64,000 nt of DNA, taken from Sinomonas cellulolyticus. GTDB lineage: Bacteria; Actinomycetota; Actinomycetes; Actinomycetales; Micrococcaceae. Of the stretch, positions 15,299-23,571 are shown one piece after another; position 1 is the first letter of the stretch, and the number at the start of each line of letters is the position of its first letter. Location: contig NZ_BNCM01000002.1 in assembly GCF_014656475.1 (NCBI RefSeq), positions 62,001 to 126,000 on the forward strand, written 5' to 3'. The notes under the pieces were generated by a model. The model was not told the origin of the DNA. It did no database searches and saw only the letters and a program-made list of their open reading frames with translations. The position numbers and the translations under genes are program-made.

Positions 15299-17527
15299 TC
15301 ACCCCGCCTGCGCGAGGCTGAGCGGCAGGACGGCTCCGGCCCCATGCTGGCGCAGCATCCGACCCGCCACTGTGACCGTCCACCGGGTGTCGACGAGGTC
15401 GTCGACCAGCAGAATGGGCTGACCCGCCACGCCGGCGAGCGCAGAGCGGAGGTCCGGGCCGACGTCGAATGCGCTCCACACCCCAGCGAGCCGGAAGGCG
15501 CTGTTGCCGCCCCCCTGCCCGGCCCGGGCGGAGGCCGTCCGCTCCAGGGCACCGAGGTACGGCAGCCGCCCCACCTGCGCGATGCCGCGCGCGAGCGAGT
15601 CGACAAGCTGCGGTCTGGTCGCCGAGGGGACGCTCACGACGGCGGCGGGGCGCCCCACGCCGCTCCACGCACCGGCGGCCGCGTCGCCACGGGCCCATGC
15701 CGAGAGCAGCTCGACACAGGCGCGGGCGAGCGCCGGGGGAACCTGCGCGTCCGGGGCACCGACGGCGAAGAGCTCGCGCAGGGGGCCGCCGTAGCCGAGG
15801 TCGGTGAGGCGAGCCAGCGCCCGGCCCTCGGCAAGCTGCTCGTCGGCGGCAATCCTGCCCTTCACGGGAACGCCCAGCTTGTCCATGCCGGAGGGCCACT
15901 GGGCGCGGGGCTCGATCGGTACGCCGGCGTGGCGGAGTTGGCTGCCGGCCCTGTCGAGCAGGCCGGGATCCACGCTGTCAGGGAACCACCGGCCCGCGCA
16001 GTTGTCGCACCGACCGCAGGGTGCGGCGGTCTCGTCGTCGAGGACGCTCGTGATGTACTCCATGCGGCATCCGGCCGTCTCCTCGTACACCACCATCGAA
16101 TCCTGCTCGGCCACACGGGCCTCGCCGATGCGGGCATACCGCTCGGCGTCGTACTCCCAGGGCTGGCCCGTGGCCTGCCAGCCGCCCCCCACCCGCTCCA
16201 CCGCGCCATCCACCGCGAGGACCTTGAGGAGGAGCTCGAGCTGGGTGCGGCGCAGTTCGACGAGGGCCTCGAGGGCCACCGTGGACAGCGGTCGCCCCGA
16301 CTCCTGGAGCGCGGCGATGACCGCCTGCGCCTTGCCCTCGTCGGGCATCGAGGCGGTGGCGAAGTACCGCCAGATGTCGCGGTCCTCGGGCCCGGGCAGG
16401 AGCAGCACGTCGGCGTTGGCGGCGCCGCGCCCGGCGCGGCCCACCTGCTGGTAGTACGCGACAGGGCTCGACGGGGCCCCGAGATGCACGACGAATCCGA
16501 GGTCCGGCTTGTCGAAGCCCATGCCGAGGGCGCTCGTGGCGACGAGCGCCTTGACCTCGTTGTCCTTCAGGAGCTGCTCTGCCCGCTCCCTGTCCTCGGT
16601 ATCCGTCTTCCCGGTGTACGCCAGAACGCGGTGGCCGGCCTCCGAGAGGATCCTGGCGGTGTCCTCCGCAGCGGAGACGGTCAGGGTGTAGATGATCCCG
16701 CTGCCCGGCAGGTCCTCGAGGTGGGCGAGGAGCCACGCGAGGCGATGCCCGGCATCGGGCAGGCGCAGGACGCCGAGGCGCAGCGACTCCCGGCCGAGGG
16801 ACCCACGGAGGGTGAGCACGCCCGCGCCGAGCTGCTCCTCGATGTCCCGGACCACGCGGGCATTGGCGGTCGCGGTGGTGGCCAGGACGGGAACGGACTC
16901 GGGCAGCTCACCGATGAGCGCGGCGATGCGGCGGTAGTCCGGACGGAAGTCGTGGCCCCAGTCCGAGATGCAGTGCGCTTCGTCGACCACGAGGAGCCCG
17001 GTCCGGGCAAGCAGCTCGGGCAGGTGCTGCTCGCGGAAACCCGGGTTGGTGAGGCGCTCGGGCGAGATGAGCACCACATCCGCCGTGTCGGCCTCCAGAG
17101 CGGCGTGCACCTCGTCCCACTCGAGCCGGTTGGCGGAGTTGATCGCGACGGCGCGCACACCGGCCCGCGCCGCCGCGGCCACCTGGTCCCGCATGAGGGC
17201 GAGGAGCGGGGAGACGATGAGCGTTGGCCCCGCCCCGCGGGCCCGCAAAAGCAGGGATGCGACGAAGTAGACGGCCGACTTGCCCCATCCCGTGCGCTGG
17301 ACCACGAGCGCGCGCCGATGGCTCGCAACGAGGGCCTCGATGGCCTCGAACTGGCCCGGGTGGAAGGCCGCATCCTCGCGGCCGACCAGCGTGCGCAGGA
17401 CGGCGAGCGCTTCGGCCCGCAGTCCCCCCTGCGCGTCCGGCTCGGGGCCGCGACCGGCGTCGTGCTCCGCGTCACGATCCGTCACATTTTCCGCTGAATG
17501 GATGTTTTCCCTCGTCGTCCCGGCCAT
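15299..17527 (-). CDS. RecQ-type ATP-dependent DNA helicase with C-terminal PRTase-like domain
   Basis: 742 residues. The superfamily 2 helicase core has Walker A QRTGWGKS (about 77-84), DEAHCISDWGHDFRPDYRR (from about 175), TATAN, and GRAGRG; the RecQ zinc-binding region follows with Cys at about 486 and CGRCDNC at about 503-509. There is no HRDC domain. Instead the last about 100 residues end in ILLVDDLVDTRWTVTVAGR (705-723), the PRPP-loop signature of type I phosphoribosyltransferases (hhhhDDhhDTGxT, here Arg in place of the usual Gly). A 3'-5' helicase role in repair or recombination is expected. Divergent from the TPP-enzyme gene at 17627. Confidence 0.9.
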   Translation of the reverse strand: MAGTTRENIHSAENVTDRDAEHDAGRGPEPDAQGGLRAEALAVLRTLVGREDAAFHPGQFEAIEALVASHRRALVVQRTGWGKSAVYFVASLLLRARGAGPTLIVSPLLALMRDQVAAAARAGVRAVAINSANRLEWDEVHAALEADTADVVLISPERLTNPGFREQHLPELLARTGLLVVDEAHCISDWGHDFRPDYRRIAALIGELPESVPVLATTATANARVVRDIEEQLGAGVLTLRGSLGRESLRLGVLRLPDAGHRLAWLLAHLEDLPGSGIIYTLTVSAAEDTARILSEAGHRVLAYTGKTDTEDRERAEQLLKDNEVKALVATSALGMGFDKPDLGFVVHLGAPSSPVAYYQQVGRAGRGAANADVLLLPGPEDRDIWRYFATASMPDEGKAQAVIAALQESGRPLSTVALEALVELRRTQLELLLKVLAVDGAVERVGGGWQATGQPWEYDAERYARIGEARVAEQDSMVVYEETAGCRMEYITSVLDDETAAPCGRCDNCAGRWFPDSVDPGLLDRAGSQLRHAGVPIEPRAQWPSGMDKLGVPVKGRIAADEQLAEGRALARLTDLGYGGPLRELFAVGAPDAQVPPALARACVELLSAWARGDAAAGAWSGVGRPAAVVSVPSATRPQLVDSLARGIAQVGRLPYLGALERTASARAGQGGGNSAFRLAGVWSAFDVGPDLRSALAGVAGQPILLVDDLVDTRWTVTVAGRMLRQHGAGAVLPLSLAQAG

Positions 17528-17626
17528 GCGTCAAGTATGGCGGTGACCTCTGACACTCTTCGCTGACCGCGGGTCCTGCCGACCGTTACCGTGGTGATAT
17601 CTCAGTGCCAAGAGAAGGAACGTGAC

Positions 17627-19339
17627 ATGACGGCAACGGTGCCGCCCCTGACTGATGCCCAGACCCCTGCCGCGCAACAGGCCTCCGGCCAGACCGCGGC
17701 GCAGCCGGCGCGCAAGAGTGCCGGCCACGTGATCGTCGACTCGCTCGCCGCCCACGGCGTGAAGCGGACCTACGTGGTCCCCGGCGAGTCGTACCTGGAC
17801 GTTCTGGACGGGCTCTACCGGTCCGACATCGAGACCATCGTGTGCCGGCACGAGGGCGGCGCCGCCTACATGGCCGAGGCCGACGGCAAGATGAACCAGC
17901 TCCCCGGCATCGCCATGGTCACCCGCGGTCCCGGCGCCGCGAACGCCCATGTCGGCCTGCACACCGCATGGCAGGACTCGACGCCGCTCGTGCTCTTCGT
18001 GGGCCTCATCCCGTTCGCCCACCGCGGGCGCGAGGCGTTCCAGGAGTTCGACATCAAGTCCTGGTTCGACACCGGGGCAAAGCGCGTCATGGTGCTCGAC
18101 GCCGCTGAACGCGCCTCCGAGGTCGTGGCCGAGGCCATGTTCTCCGCCATGAGCGGGCGCCCCGGGCCCGTCGTCGTAGGCCTGCCCGAGGACGTCATCC
18201 GCGAGGAGATCGACGCGACGCTGCACCCGGTCATCCCCGTGGCCCCCGGAGGCATGACGGTCAACGACTGGAAGGCCCTCAAGTCCGCGCTCGGCGAGGC
18301 CGAGAAGCCCCTGTTCGTGGTGGGCGGCAACGACTGGACCCAAGAGGGCGCCACGACGCTGACCAACTGGCTCGAGGACCACCACCTCCCGGCCGCGGCC
18401 GAGTGGCGCTGCGAGGGCACCATCCCCTTCGACTCGCCCTCCTACGTGGGCCCGATCGGCTATGGCCGCCCCAAGCCCACGTACAACCTGCTCGAGGAGA
18501 CGGACCTCCTCGTGTTCGTCGGCACCGTCCCGGGCGACGTCATCACCGACGGCTACCTCGCCCGCCAGGACTGGTCCAAGAAGAACTTCCTCGTCACGAT
18601 CGACCCGTCCCTGCGCGGCCGTTCGGGCCCCGTCACCCACCAGATCGTCGCGAAGCCGGACGTGTTCGTCCGCGACCTCGCCCTCATGAACCTGCCCGTG
18701 CGCGAAGAGTGGAAGGCCTGGACCGAGCGCATGCGCGGCGAGCAGGAGAAGTTCTCCACACCGCCGTCGGCGACCCCGTCCGAGGGCCAGGCGCGCATGG
18801 ACACGCTCATGGCCAACCTCGTGGCGTCGCTGCCCGAGGACGCCATGGTGACCCTCGGCGCCGGCGAGCACACCAACTGGGCGCACCGCTACTTCCCCAC
18901 CCAGCGCTACGGCTCGATGATCTCGGCACGCAACGGCTCGATGGGCTACTCCGTGCCGTCGGCCATCGCGGCCTCGCTCGCGTACCCGGGCCGCCGGGTC
19001 GTGACCATCGCCGGCGACGGCGAGTTCCTCATGAACGGCCAGGAGCTCGCCACCGCCGCGCAGTATGGCGCCACTCCGCTGGTGGTCGTCATGGACAACC
19101 AGGAGTACGGCACCATCCGCTCCCATCAGGAGCGCCAGTACCCCGAGCGCATCTCGGGCACCCAGCTGAAGAACCCCGACTTCGCCCTCATGGCACAGGC
19201 GTTCGGCGGGTTCGGCATCCGGGTCGAGAAGGATGCGGACGTCCCCGCAGCCCTCGAGGCCGCCCTCCGGGCGATCGACGAGGACAAGACGTTCGCGCTG
19301 ATCCACCTCATCGTCGAGCAGCGCGTCAAGGCCTACTGA
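17627..19339 (+). CDS. Thiamine-diphosphate-dependent enzyme (acetolactate synthase-like)
   Basis: ATG at 17627 has AGAAGGAA about 8 nt upstream; 570 residues. The three-domain ThDP fold is clear: N-terminal pyrimidine domain with catalytic Glu near 75 (CRHEGGAAYMAEA) and RGPGAANAHVG, a central domain (KPLFVVGGNDW), and the ThDP pyrophosphate motif GDGEFLMNGQELATAAQ near 463 followed by VVVMDNQEYGTIR. A Gln- and Ala-rich N-terminal extension of about 30 residues precedes the domain. It is not a classical IlvB, and no IlvN small subunit is adjacent; related proteins are annotated as acetolactate-synthase-like or decarboxylases. Substrate unknown. Confidence 0.88.
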   Translation: MTATVPPLTDAQTPAAQQASGQTAAQPARKSAGHVIVDSLAAHGVKRTYVVPGESYLDVLDGLYRSDIETIVCRHEGGAAYMAEADGKMNQLPGIAMVTRGPGAANAHVGLHTAWQDSTPLVLFVGLIPFAHRGREAFQEFDIKSWFDTGAKRVMVLDAAERASEVVAEAMFSAMSGRPGPVVVGLPEDVIREEIDATLHPVIPVAPGGMTVNDWKALKSALGEAEKPLFVVGGNDWTQEGATTLTNWLEDHHLPAAAEWRCEGTIPFDSPSYVGPIGYGRPKPTYNLLEETDLLVFVGTVPGDVITDGYLARQDWSKKNFLVTIDPSLRGRSGPVTHQIVAKPDVFVRDLALMNLPVREEWKAWTERMRGEQEKFSTPPSATPSEGQARMDTLMANLVASLPEDAMVTLGAGEHTNWAHRYFPTQRYGSMISARNGSMGYSVPSAIAASLAYPGRRVVTIAGDGEFLMNGQELATAAQYGATPLVVVMDNQEYGTIRSHQERQYPERISGTQLKNPDFALMAQAFGGFGIRVEKDADVPAALEAALRAIDEDKTFALIHLIVEQRVKAY

Positions 19340-19354
19340 CCTCCGGTCACTGCC

Positions 19355-19400
19355 CGCACGACGGCGCGTCCCCCACTGCGCGGGGACGCGCCGTCGTGCG
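19355..19400. terminator. Long perfect hairpin after the TPP-enzyme gene
   Basis: A 19-bp perfect stem (19355-19373 with 19382-19400, arms beginning CGCACGACGGCGCG) with an 8-nt loop, 15 bp after the stop codon. There is no T-tract; typical of actinobacterial terminators and a member of the ACGACGG hairpin family of this window. Confidence 0.85.
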
Positions 19401-19457
19401 TTCAAGGGAGCCCACTGGGTCCGCCGGCCTCGCCGAGAACTGTCGGAGGCGCCCCAG

Positions 19458-19463
19458 TAGAAT
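19458..19463 (+). promoter_or_regulatory. -10 box giving a probable leaderless transcript
   Basis: TAGAAT ends 6 nt before the GTG start at 19470, so transcription would begin at or next to the start codon. No ribosome site is seen. Confidence 0.55.
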
Positions 19464-19469
19464 CACCCC

Positions 19470-20909
19470 GTGACCAGCAACGCGAAAGCCCCAGAAGCCA
19501 CCGGCCGAACCGCCCCCGATCTCTCCGCCTCGTTCAAGGCGTACGACGTGCGCGGGATCGTCGGGCAGACCATCGACGCGACGATCGTCGAGGCCGTCGG
19601 GGCCGCGTTCGTGGACGTCCTGGGCCTGGGCGGCCAGCGAGTGCTCGTGGGCGGGGACATGCGCCCCTCCTCCCCCGACTTCATCGACGCCTTCGCGAAG
19701 GGCGCGGCGGCCCGCGGAGCAGACGTCGAAACACTGGGCCTGATCTCGACCGACGAGCTCTACTACGCATGCGGCGCGCTCGACGCCGCGGGTGCCACGT
19801 TCACCGCGAGCCACAACCCGGCCCAGTACAACGGCATCAAGATGGCCAAGGCCGGTGCCCAGCCCGTCTCGTCCGAGACGGGCCTGAAGGAGATCCAGGC
19901 CGCGGCGGAGGCGTACCTCGCGGCCGGCTCCGTGGCCGCGGTGGAGCAGCCCGGCACCGTGGGCACCCGGGACGTCCTCGCGGACTACGCCGCCTACCTC
20001 CGCCGGCTCGTGGACCTCTCGGCGATCCGGCCGCTCAAGGTGGTCGTGGACGCCGGGAACGGCATGGCCGGCATGACCACCCCGGCAGTCCTCGGCGACC
20101 AGCTCCTGCCGGGGCTTCCACTGGACATCGTCCCGCTGTACTTCGAGCTCGACGGCACGTTCCCGAACCACCCCGCCAACCCCCTCGAGCCGGAGAACCT
20201 GCGCGACCTGCAGAAGGCGGTCGTGGAGCACGGGGCGGACATCGGCCTCGCGTTCGACGGCGACGCGGACCGCTGCTTCGTCATCGACGAGAAGGGCGAG
20301 CCGGTCTCGCCCTCGGCCATCACCGCCCTCGTGGCACGCCGCGAGATCGCCCGCGCCAAGGCGTCCGGCGAATCCGAGCCGGTGGTCATCCACAACCTCA
20401 TCACCTCCCGCGCCGTCCCGGAACTCGTCCAGCACGACGGCGGCCGGCCGGTCCGCACCCGGGTGGGCCACTCCTTCATCAAGGCCGTCATGGCGGAGGA
20501 GGGCGCGGTGTTCGGCGGCGAGCACTCGGCGCACTACTACTTCCGCGACTTCTGGAACGCGGACACCGGAATGCTCGCCGCCATGCATGTCCTCGCGGCC
20601 CTCGGCGGCCAGGATGCCCCGCTCTCCGAGCTCGGCGCCGAGTATGAGCCCTACGTCTCCTCGGGCGAGATCAACTCGGAGATCGATGACAAGGCGGCCG
20701 CGGTGGCCCGCGTGCGCGAGGAGTACGAGGGCGACGACGTGGCGATCGACGAGCTCGACGGCACCACGTTCTCTGCAGCGGACGGCACCTGGTGGTTCAA
20801 CCTGCGCCCGTCCAACACCGAGCCGTTCCTCCGGTTCAACGGAGAGGCCCGGGACCGCGAGACCCTCGAGTCGCTGCGGGATACCGTCCTCGCGATCGTA
20901 CGGGCCTAG
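19470..20909 (+). CDS. manB: Phosphomannomutase/phosphoglucomutase (alpha-D-phosphohexomutase)
   Basis: 479 residues from GTG at 19470. The four-domain phosphohexomutase has the phosphoserine loop TASHNPAQYNG with Ser about 114, the metal loop DGDADRCF near 261, sugar-binding GGEHSAHYYFRDFWNADTG and the phosphate-binding NLRPSNTEPFLR near the C-terminus. It interconverts mannose-6-P and mannose-1-P (or glucose phosphates) for cell-envelope glycans and glycogen. Followed 18 bp later by a small hypothetical gene, probably co-transcribed. Strict substrate preference cannot be decided from sequence. Confidence 0.92.
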   Translation: MTSNAKAPEATGRTAPDLSASFKAYDVRGIVGQTIDATIVEAVGAAFVDVLGLGGQRVLVGGDMRPSSPDFIDAFAKGAAARGADVETLGLISTDELYYACGALDAAGATFTASHNPAQYNGIKMAKAGAQPVSSETGLKEIQAAAEAYLAAGSVAAVEQPGTVGTRDVLADYAAYLRRLVDLSAIRPLKVVVDAGNGMAGMTTPAVLGDQLLPGLPLDIVPLYFELDGTFPNHPANPLEPENLRDLQKAVVEHGADIGLAFDGDADRCFVIDEKGEPVSPSAITALVARREIARAKASGESEPVVIHNLITSRAVPELVQHDGGRPVRTRVGHSFIKAVMAEEGAVFGGEHSAHYYFRDFWNADTGMLAAMHVLAALGGQDAPLSELGAEYEPYVSSGEINSEIDDKAAAVARVREEYEGDDVAIDELDGTTFSAADGTWWFNLRPSNTEPFLRFNGEARDRETLESLRDTVLAIVRA

Positions 20910-20927
20910 GCGCGGAGCCGGCAGCCC

Positions 20928-21392
20928 ATGAGCACGGACCGCGAGGTTCCCGAGGAGACGCAGCAGGCCCAGCTCCGCGAGGTGCTGGGCACTGCGCTCG
21001 GCCTCGCCCAGGAGCACCTCGAGCAGAACGGCGGCTTCCTCCCCTTCGGAGTCACGCTGGACCACGAGGGTGAGCTCCGCCTCGTGATGGTCACCCCGCC
21101 GGAGCCGGGGGACGACGGCGAGCTCGACGCCGAGTCGATGATGGCCGACGTCCTGGGGCTCCTGCGTCAAGGCCGCGACGGATACCAGGCGGTGGCGTTC
21201 GCCTCGGACGTGTACCTGCCCGAACACCCCTCCTCCACGGGCAGTCTGGGCACCGACGGGATCCACGGCGCGGCGGAGCATTCCGGCGGCGCGGTGATGG
21301 CCGCCGTCGTGCCCTACGAGCTCACGGTCGAGGGCTATGCGTTCGGCCCCCTCGAGGCGGACGGGCACGAGGCGTCGGTCTTCGCGCCCTGA
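20928..21392 (+). CDS. Conserved hypothetical protein downstream of the phosphohexomutase
   Basis: 154 residues, acidic, starting MSTDREVPEETQQAQLREVL at 20928, 18 bp after the mutase stop. No membrane segment or signal peptide. It has an alternating beta pattern (FLPFGVTLDHEGELRLVMVTPP; AVAFASDVYLPE; AVMAAVVPYELTVEGYAFGPLE) suggesting a small mixed alpha/beta domain. I recognise no named family or catalytic motif. The spacing makes it the second gene of a manB operon. Confidence 0.8.
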   Translation: MSTDREVPEETQQAQLREVLGTALGLAQEHLEQNGGFLPFGVTLDHEGELRLVMVTPPEPGDDGELDAESMMADVLGLLRQGRDGYQAVAFASDVYLPEHPSSTGSLGTDGIHGAAEHSGGAVMAAVVPYELTVEGYAFGPLEADGHEASVFAP

Positions 21393-21421
21393 GTCTCCGG
21401 ACAGGCCCGCTCGAAGTGAGA

Positions 21422-21436
21422 GCGTAGAATATACGC
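21422..21436 (+). promoter_or_regulatory. nsrR promoter with inverted repeat over the -10 box
   Basis: The -10 hexamer TAGAAT (21425-21430) lies 7 nt before ATG 21438 (leaderless). It is inside an imperfect operator-like inverted repeat GCGTA-gaata-TACGC (21422-21436). The word GCGTAGAA also occurs upstream of hmp (22046-22053), suggesting one regulator, most simply NsrR itself, controls both. Confidence 0.5.
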
Positions 21437-21437
21437 C

Positions 21438-21890
21438 ATGCGCATGACGGCTTTTGAGGATGTCAGTCTGCGCGCGCTCATGCTGCTGGCGGCCAACGAC
21501 ACCGGCCAGCCGCTGCCGACCCGGACGATCGCGGACGGCGTCGGGACCCCGTACAACCACGTGAGCAAGGCTGTCCTCAAGCTCCGGGAGCTCGGATACG
21601 TGGAGGCCACGCGCGGGCGCGCGGGCGGCGTGCAGCTGAGCGAGACAGGCCGGAAGGCTACAGTGGGCGGCGTCCTGCGCTCCCTCGACACCCGCGCGGA
21701 CCTCGTCGATTGCGAGTCGCCCAACGGCGACTGCCCCCTCAATCACGACTGCGGGCTCCGCGGCGCGCTCCGCCGCGCCCGTGAGGCCTTCTACCGGGAG
21801 CTCGACGGCGTGGCTGTCGCCTCGCTGCCCACGCAGCGACAGATGGGTCCCGTCCTCGTGCAGATCGGGCTCCGGCCGCCCGGCGCCTGA
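21438..21890 (+). CDS. nsrR: Rrf2-family nitric-oxide-sensing repressor NsrR
   Basis: 150 residues with an N-terminal Rrf2 winged helix (LMLLAANDTGQPLPTRTIADGVGTPYNHVSKAVLKLRELG). Three cysteines, C92, C99 and C105 (CESPNGDCPLNHDC), match the iron-sulfur ligand spacing of NsrR proteins, in which NO destroys the cluster and lifts repression. The next gene is the NO dioxygenase hmp, the standard NsrR target. No Shine-Dalgarno is seen; the -10 box is so close that the mRNA is probably leaderless. Confidence 0.92.
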   Translation: MRMTAFEDVSLRALMLLAANDTGQPLPTRTIADGVGTPYNHVSKAVLKLRELGYVEATRGRAGGVQLSETGRKATVGGVLRSLDTRADLVDCESPNGDCPLNHDCGLRGALRRAREAFYRELDGVAVASLPTQRQMGPVLVQIGLRPPGA

Positions 21891-21903
21891 GCCCGACACC
21901 CCT

Positions 21904-21971
21904 CGTCGTGCCTGCGGGCGCCGTCATCGTGCCTGCCGGCACCGTCGTCATGCCTGCCGGCGCCATCATGC
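21904..21971 (+). repeat. Tandem repeat of about 21 bp between nsrR and hmp
   Basis: About 3.4 copies of CGTCATCGTGCCTGCCGGCAC (18-, 21- and 21-bp units, then a partial), differing at a few bases. Each contains GCCTGCSGGC. Not coding; spaced before the hmp promoter. Confidence 0.75.
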
Positions 21972-22024
21972 AGCGCGAGCCAACACCCCCATCATGACGC
22001 CGCGTGACTATCGTCACAGGTCAT

Positions 22025-22054
22025 GAAATTGCGAATTTCTACGCCGCGTAGAAC
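22025..22054 (+). promoter_or_regulatory. Candidate hmp operator/promoter
   Basis: Two overlapping palindromes: GAAATT-GCG-AATTTC (22025-22039) and TCTACGC-C-GCGTAGA (22038-22052). A -10-like TAGAAC (22049-22054) falls in the second. The AT-rich patch is unusual in this chromosome. The GCGTAGAA word is shared with the nsrR promoter. Confidence 0.5.
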
Positions 22055-22135
22055 ACTGGAGTCAATTCAGCATCCCAAATGCAGAATAACGGAAGCCTCC
22101 CTCCGCGGAGGGCCAGCCCCAGTTGAGGAGTCTCA

Positions 22136-23353
22136 ATGCTCTCGGATACCGCGCGTCCCGTCATCGAAGCCACGCTGCCCCTCGTCGGCAGCCGGATCGG
22201 CGACATCACGCCGCTGTTCTACCAGAAGATGTTCGCCGCGCACCCGGAGCTCCTCAACGGCGTGTTCTCCCGTGCCAACCAGGCGAACGGCCAGCAGCGC
22301 CAGGCCCTCGCCGGCGCCATCGCCGCCTTTGCGAGCCACCTCGTGAACCACCCCGGCACCCTCCCCGAGGCCGTCCTGAGCCGCATCGCCCACAAGCACA
22401 CCTCCCTCGGCATCACCGAGGACCAGTACCCGATCGTCTACAAGTACCTCTTCGAGGCCATCGTCGAGGACCTCGGCGAGGCCGTCACCCCCGAGGTCGC
22501 GCAGGCATGGACCGAGGTGTACTGGCTCATGGCGGACGCGCTCATCAAGATCGAGAAGGGCCTCTACGCCAAGCAGGCCAACGACAAGATGTGGATGCCC
22601 TGGAAGATCGTCGAGAAGACCCCGGCGAGCCCCACCACCATGACCTTCGTGTTCGAGCCCGCGGACGACACCCCCGTCACCCCCGGCGAGCCCGGCCAGT
22701 TCGTCTCGGTCCGCATCCCGGTCGCGGACGGTCTCCTCCAGGCCCGCCAGTACACGCTGTCCGCGGACGCCGAGTCCACCGAGCGCCGCGTCATCACCAC
22801 CAAGTACAACGACGGCGGCGAGGTCTCGCCGATCATGCACGAGAAGTTCCAGGTGGGCGACGTCGTCGAGCTCTCCAACCCGTACGGCGACGTGACGCTC
22901 GACGACGGCGACGGGCCCCTCGTGCTCGCGACCGCCGGCATCGGCTGCACTCCGGCCGCCTCGATCCTGCGCGCCCTCGCCACGAACGGCTCGGACCGGG
23001 AGGTCCTCGCCCTGCACGCCGACCGCAGCCTCGACACGTGGGCCCTGTCCGACCAGATGCTGGGCGACGTCCAGAAGATCGACGGCGCGAGCCTGAAGGT
23101 CTGGCTCGAGCAGCCCCAGCCCGAGCTGGCCGCGGTCGGCACTGCCGGCAGCGGGGTCACGGGTGCCGAGACCCACGAGGGCTTCATGAACCTCGATGAG
23201 GTGGACCTGCCCGAGAATGCGAACGTCTACCTCTGCGGACCGCTGCCGTTCATGCAGAAGGTCCGCTCGCAGGCCATCGCCAAGGGCATCCCCGCCACGA
23301 AGATCCATTACGAGGTCTTCGGCCCGGACCTCTGGCTGGCCTCGCAGAACTGA
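22136..23353 (+). CDS. hmp: Flavohemoprotein / nitric oxide dioxygenase Hmp
   Basis: 405 residues with the three-part flavohemoglobin layout: globin domain (1-140; proximal His in RIAHKHTSLGI, about H88), FAD-binding domain (PGQFVSVRIP, RQYTLSADAES) and NAD-binding domain (LATAGIGCTPAASILRAL, VYLCGPLPFMQ, HYEVFGPDLW). It converts NO plus O2 to nitrate using NAD(P)H. It lies 245 bp after nsrR on the same strand, behind the palindromes at 22025-22052. AGTTGAGGAG just before the ATG is a good ribosome site. Confidence 0.97.
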   Translation: MLSDTARPVIEATLPLVGSRIGDITPLFYQKMFAAHPELLNGVFSRANQANGQQRQALAGAIAAFASHLVNHPGTLPEAVLSRIAHKHTSLGITEDQYPIVYKYLFEAIVEDLGEAVTPEVAQAWTEVYWLMADALIKIEKGLYAKQANDKMWMPWKIVEKTPASPTTMTFVFEPADDTPVTPGEPGQFVSVRIPVADGLLQARQYTLSADAESTERRVITTKYNDGGEVSPIMHEKFQVGDVVELSNPYGDVTLDDGDGPLVLATAGIGCTPAASILRALATNGSDREVLALHADRSLDTWALSDQMLGDVQKIDGASLKVWLEQPQPELAAVGTAGSGVTGAETHEGFMNLDEVDLPENANVYLCGPLPFMQKVRSQAIAKGIPATKIHYEVFGPDLWLASQN

Positions 23354-23571
23354 GGCCGCAGCCCGCGGCCGGTCTGACGGCCGCCGGGCCTCCAGCGCCC
23401 GCTGGCGCCGCCGGTTGGAAGGCACTGGGCGGCGGTGCCGCGGACCGACCTCTCGAGGTCACCACTGGGAGCCATCTCCCGGGAGTCAGGACGTCGGCTC
23501 CCTGGGGGTGGCTCCCAGTCGCTGTTCAAGAGGCACTGCTTGAGGCAGCGCTGCTCGAGGGGTGAAGGCGT
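23354..23571. other. Intergenic region after hmp with inverted repeats
   Basis: Contains CGGCCGGTCTGACGGCCG-type hairpin sequence soon after the hmp stop and an 11-bp inverted repeat ACTGGGAGCCA (23464-23474)/TGGCTCCCAGT (23509-23519) enclosing the palindrome CTCCCGGGAG. These probably terminate both convergent genes. No coding sequence was seen. Confidence 0.55.

Noticed and set aside
15278..17497. 739-codon plus-strand open frame opposite the RecQ gene
   Set aside because: Antisense of conserved helicase codons; no domain recognised.
19347..21899. 850-codon minus-strand open frame opposite the phosphohexomutase, hypothetical gene and nsrR
   Set aside because: Spans three well-supported plus-strand genes and their boundaries, with no recognisable domain.
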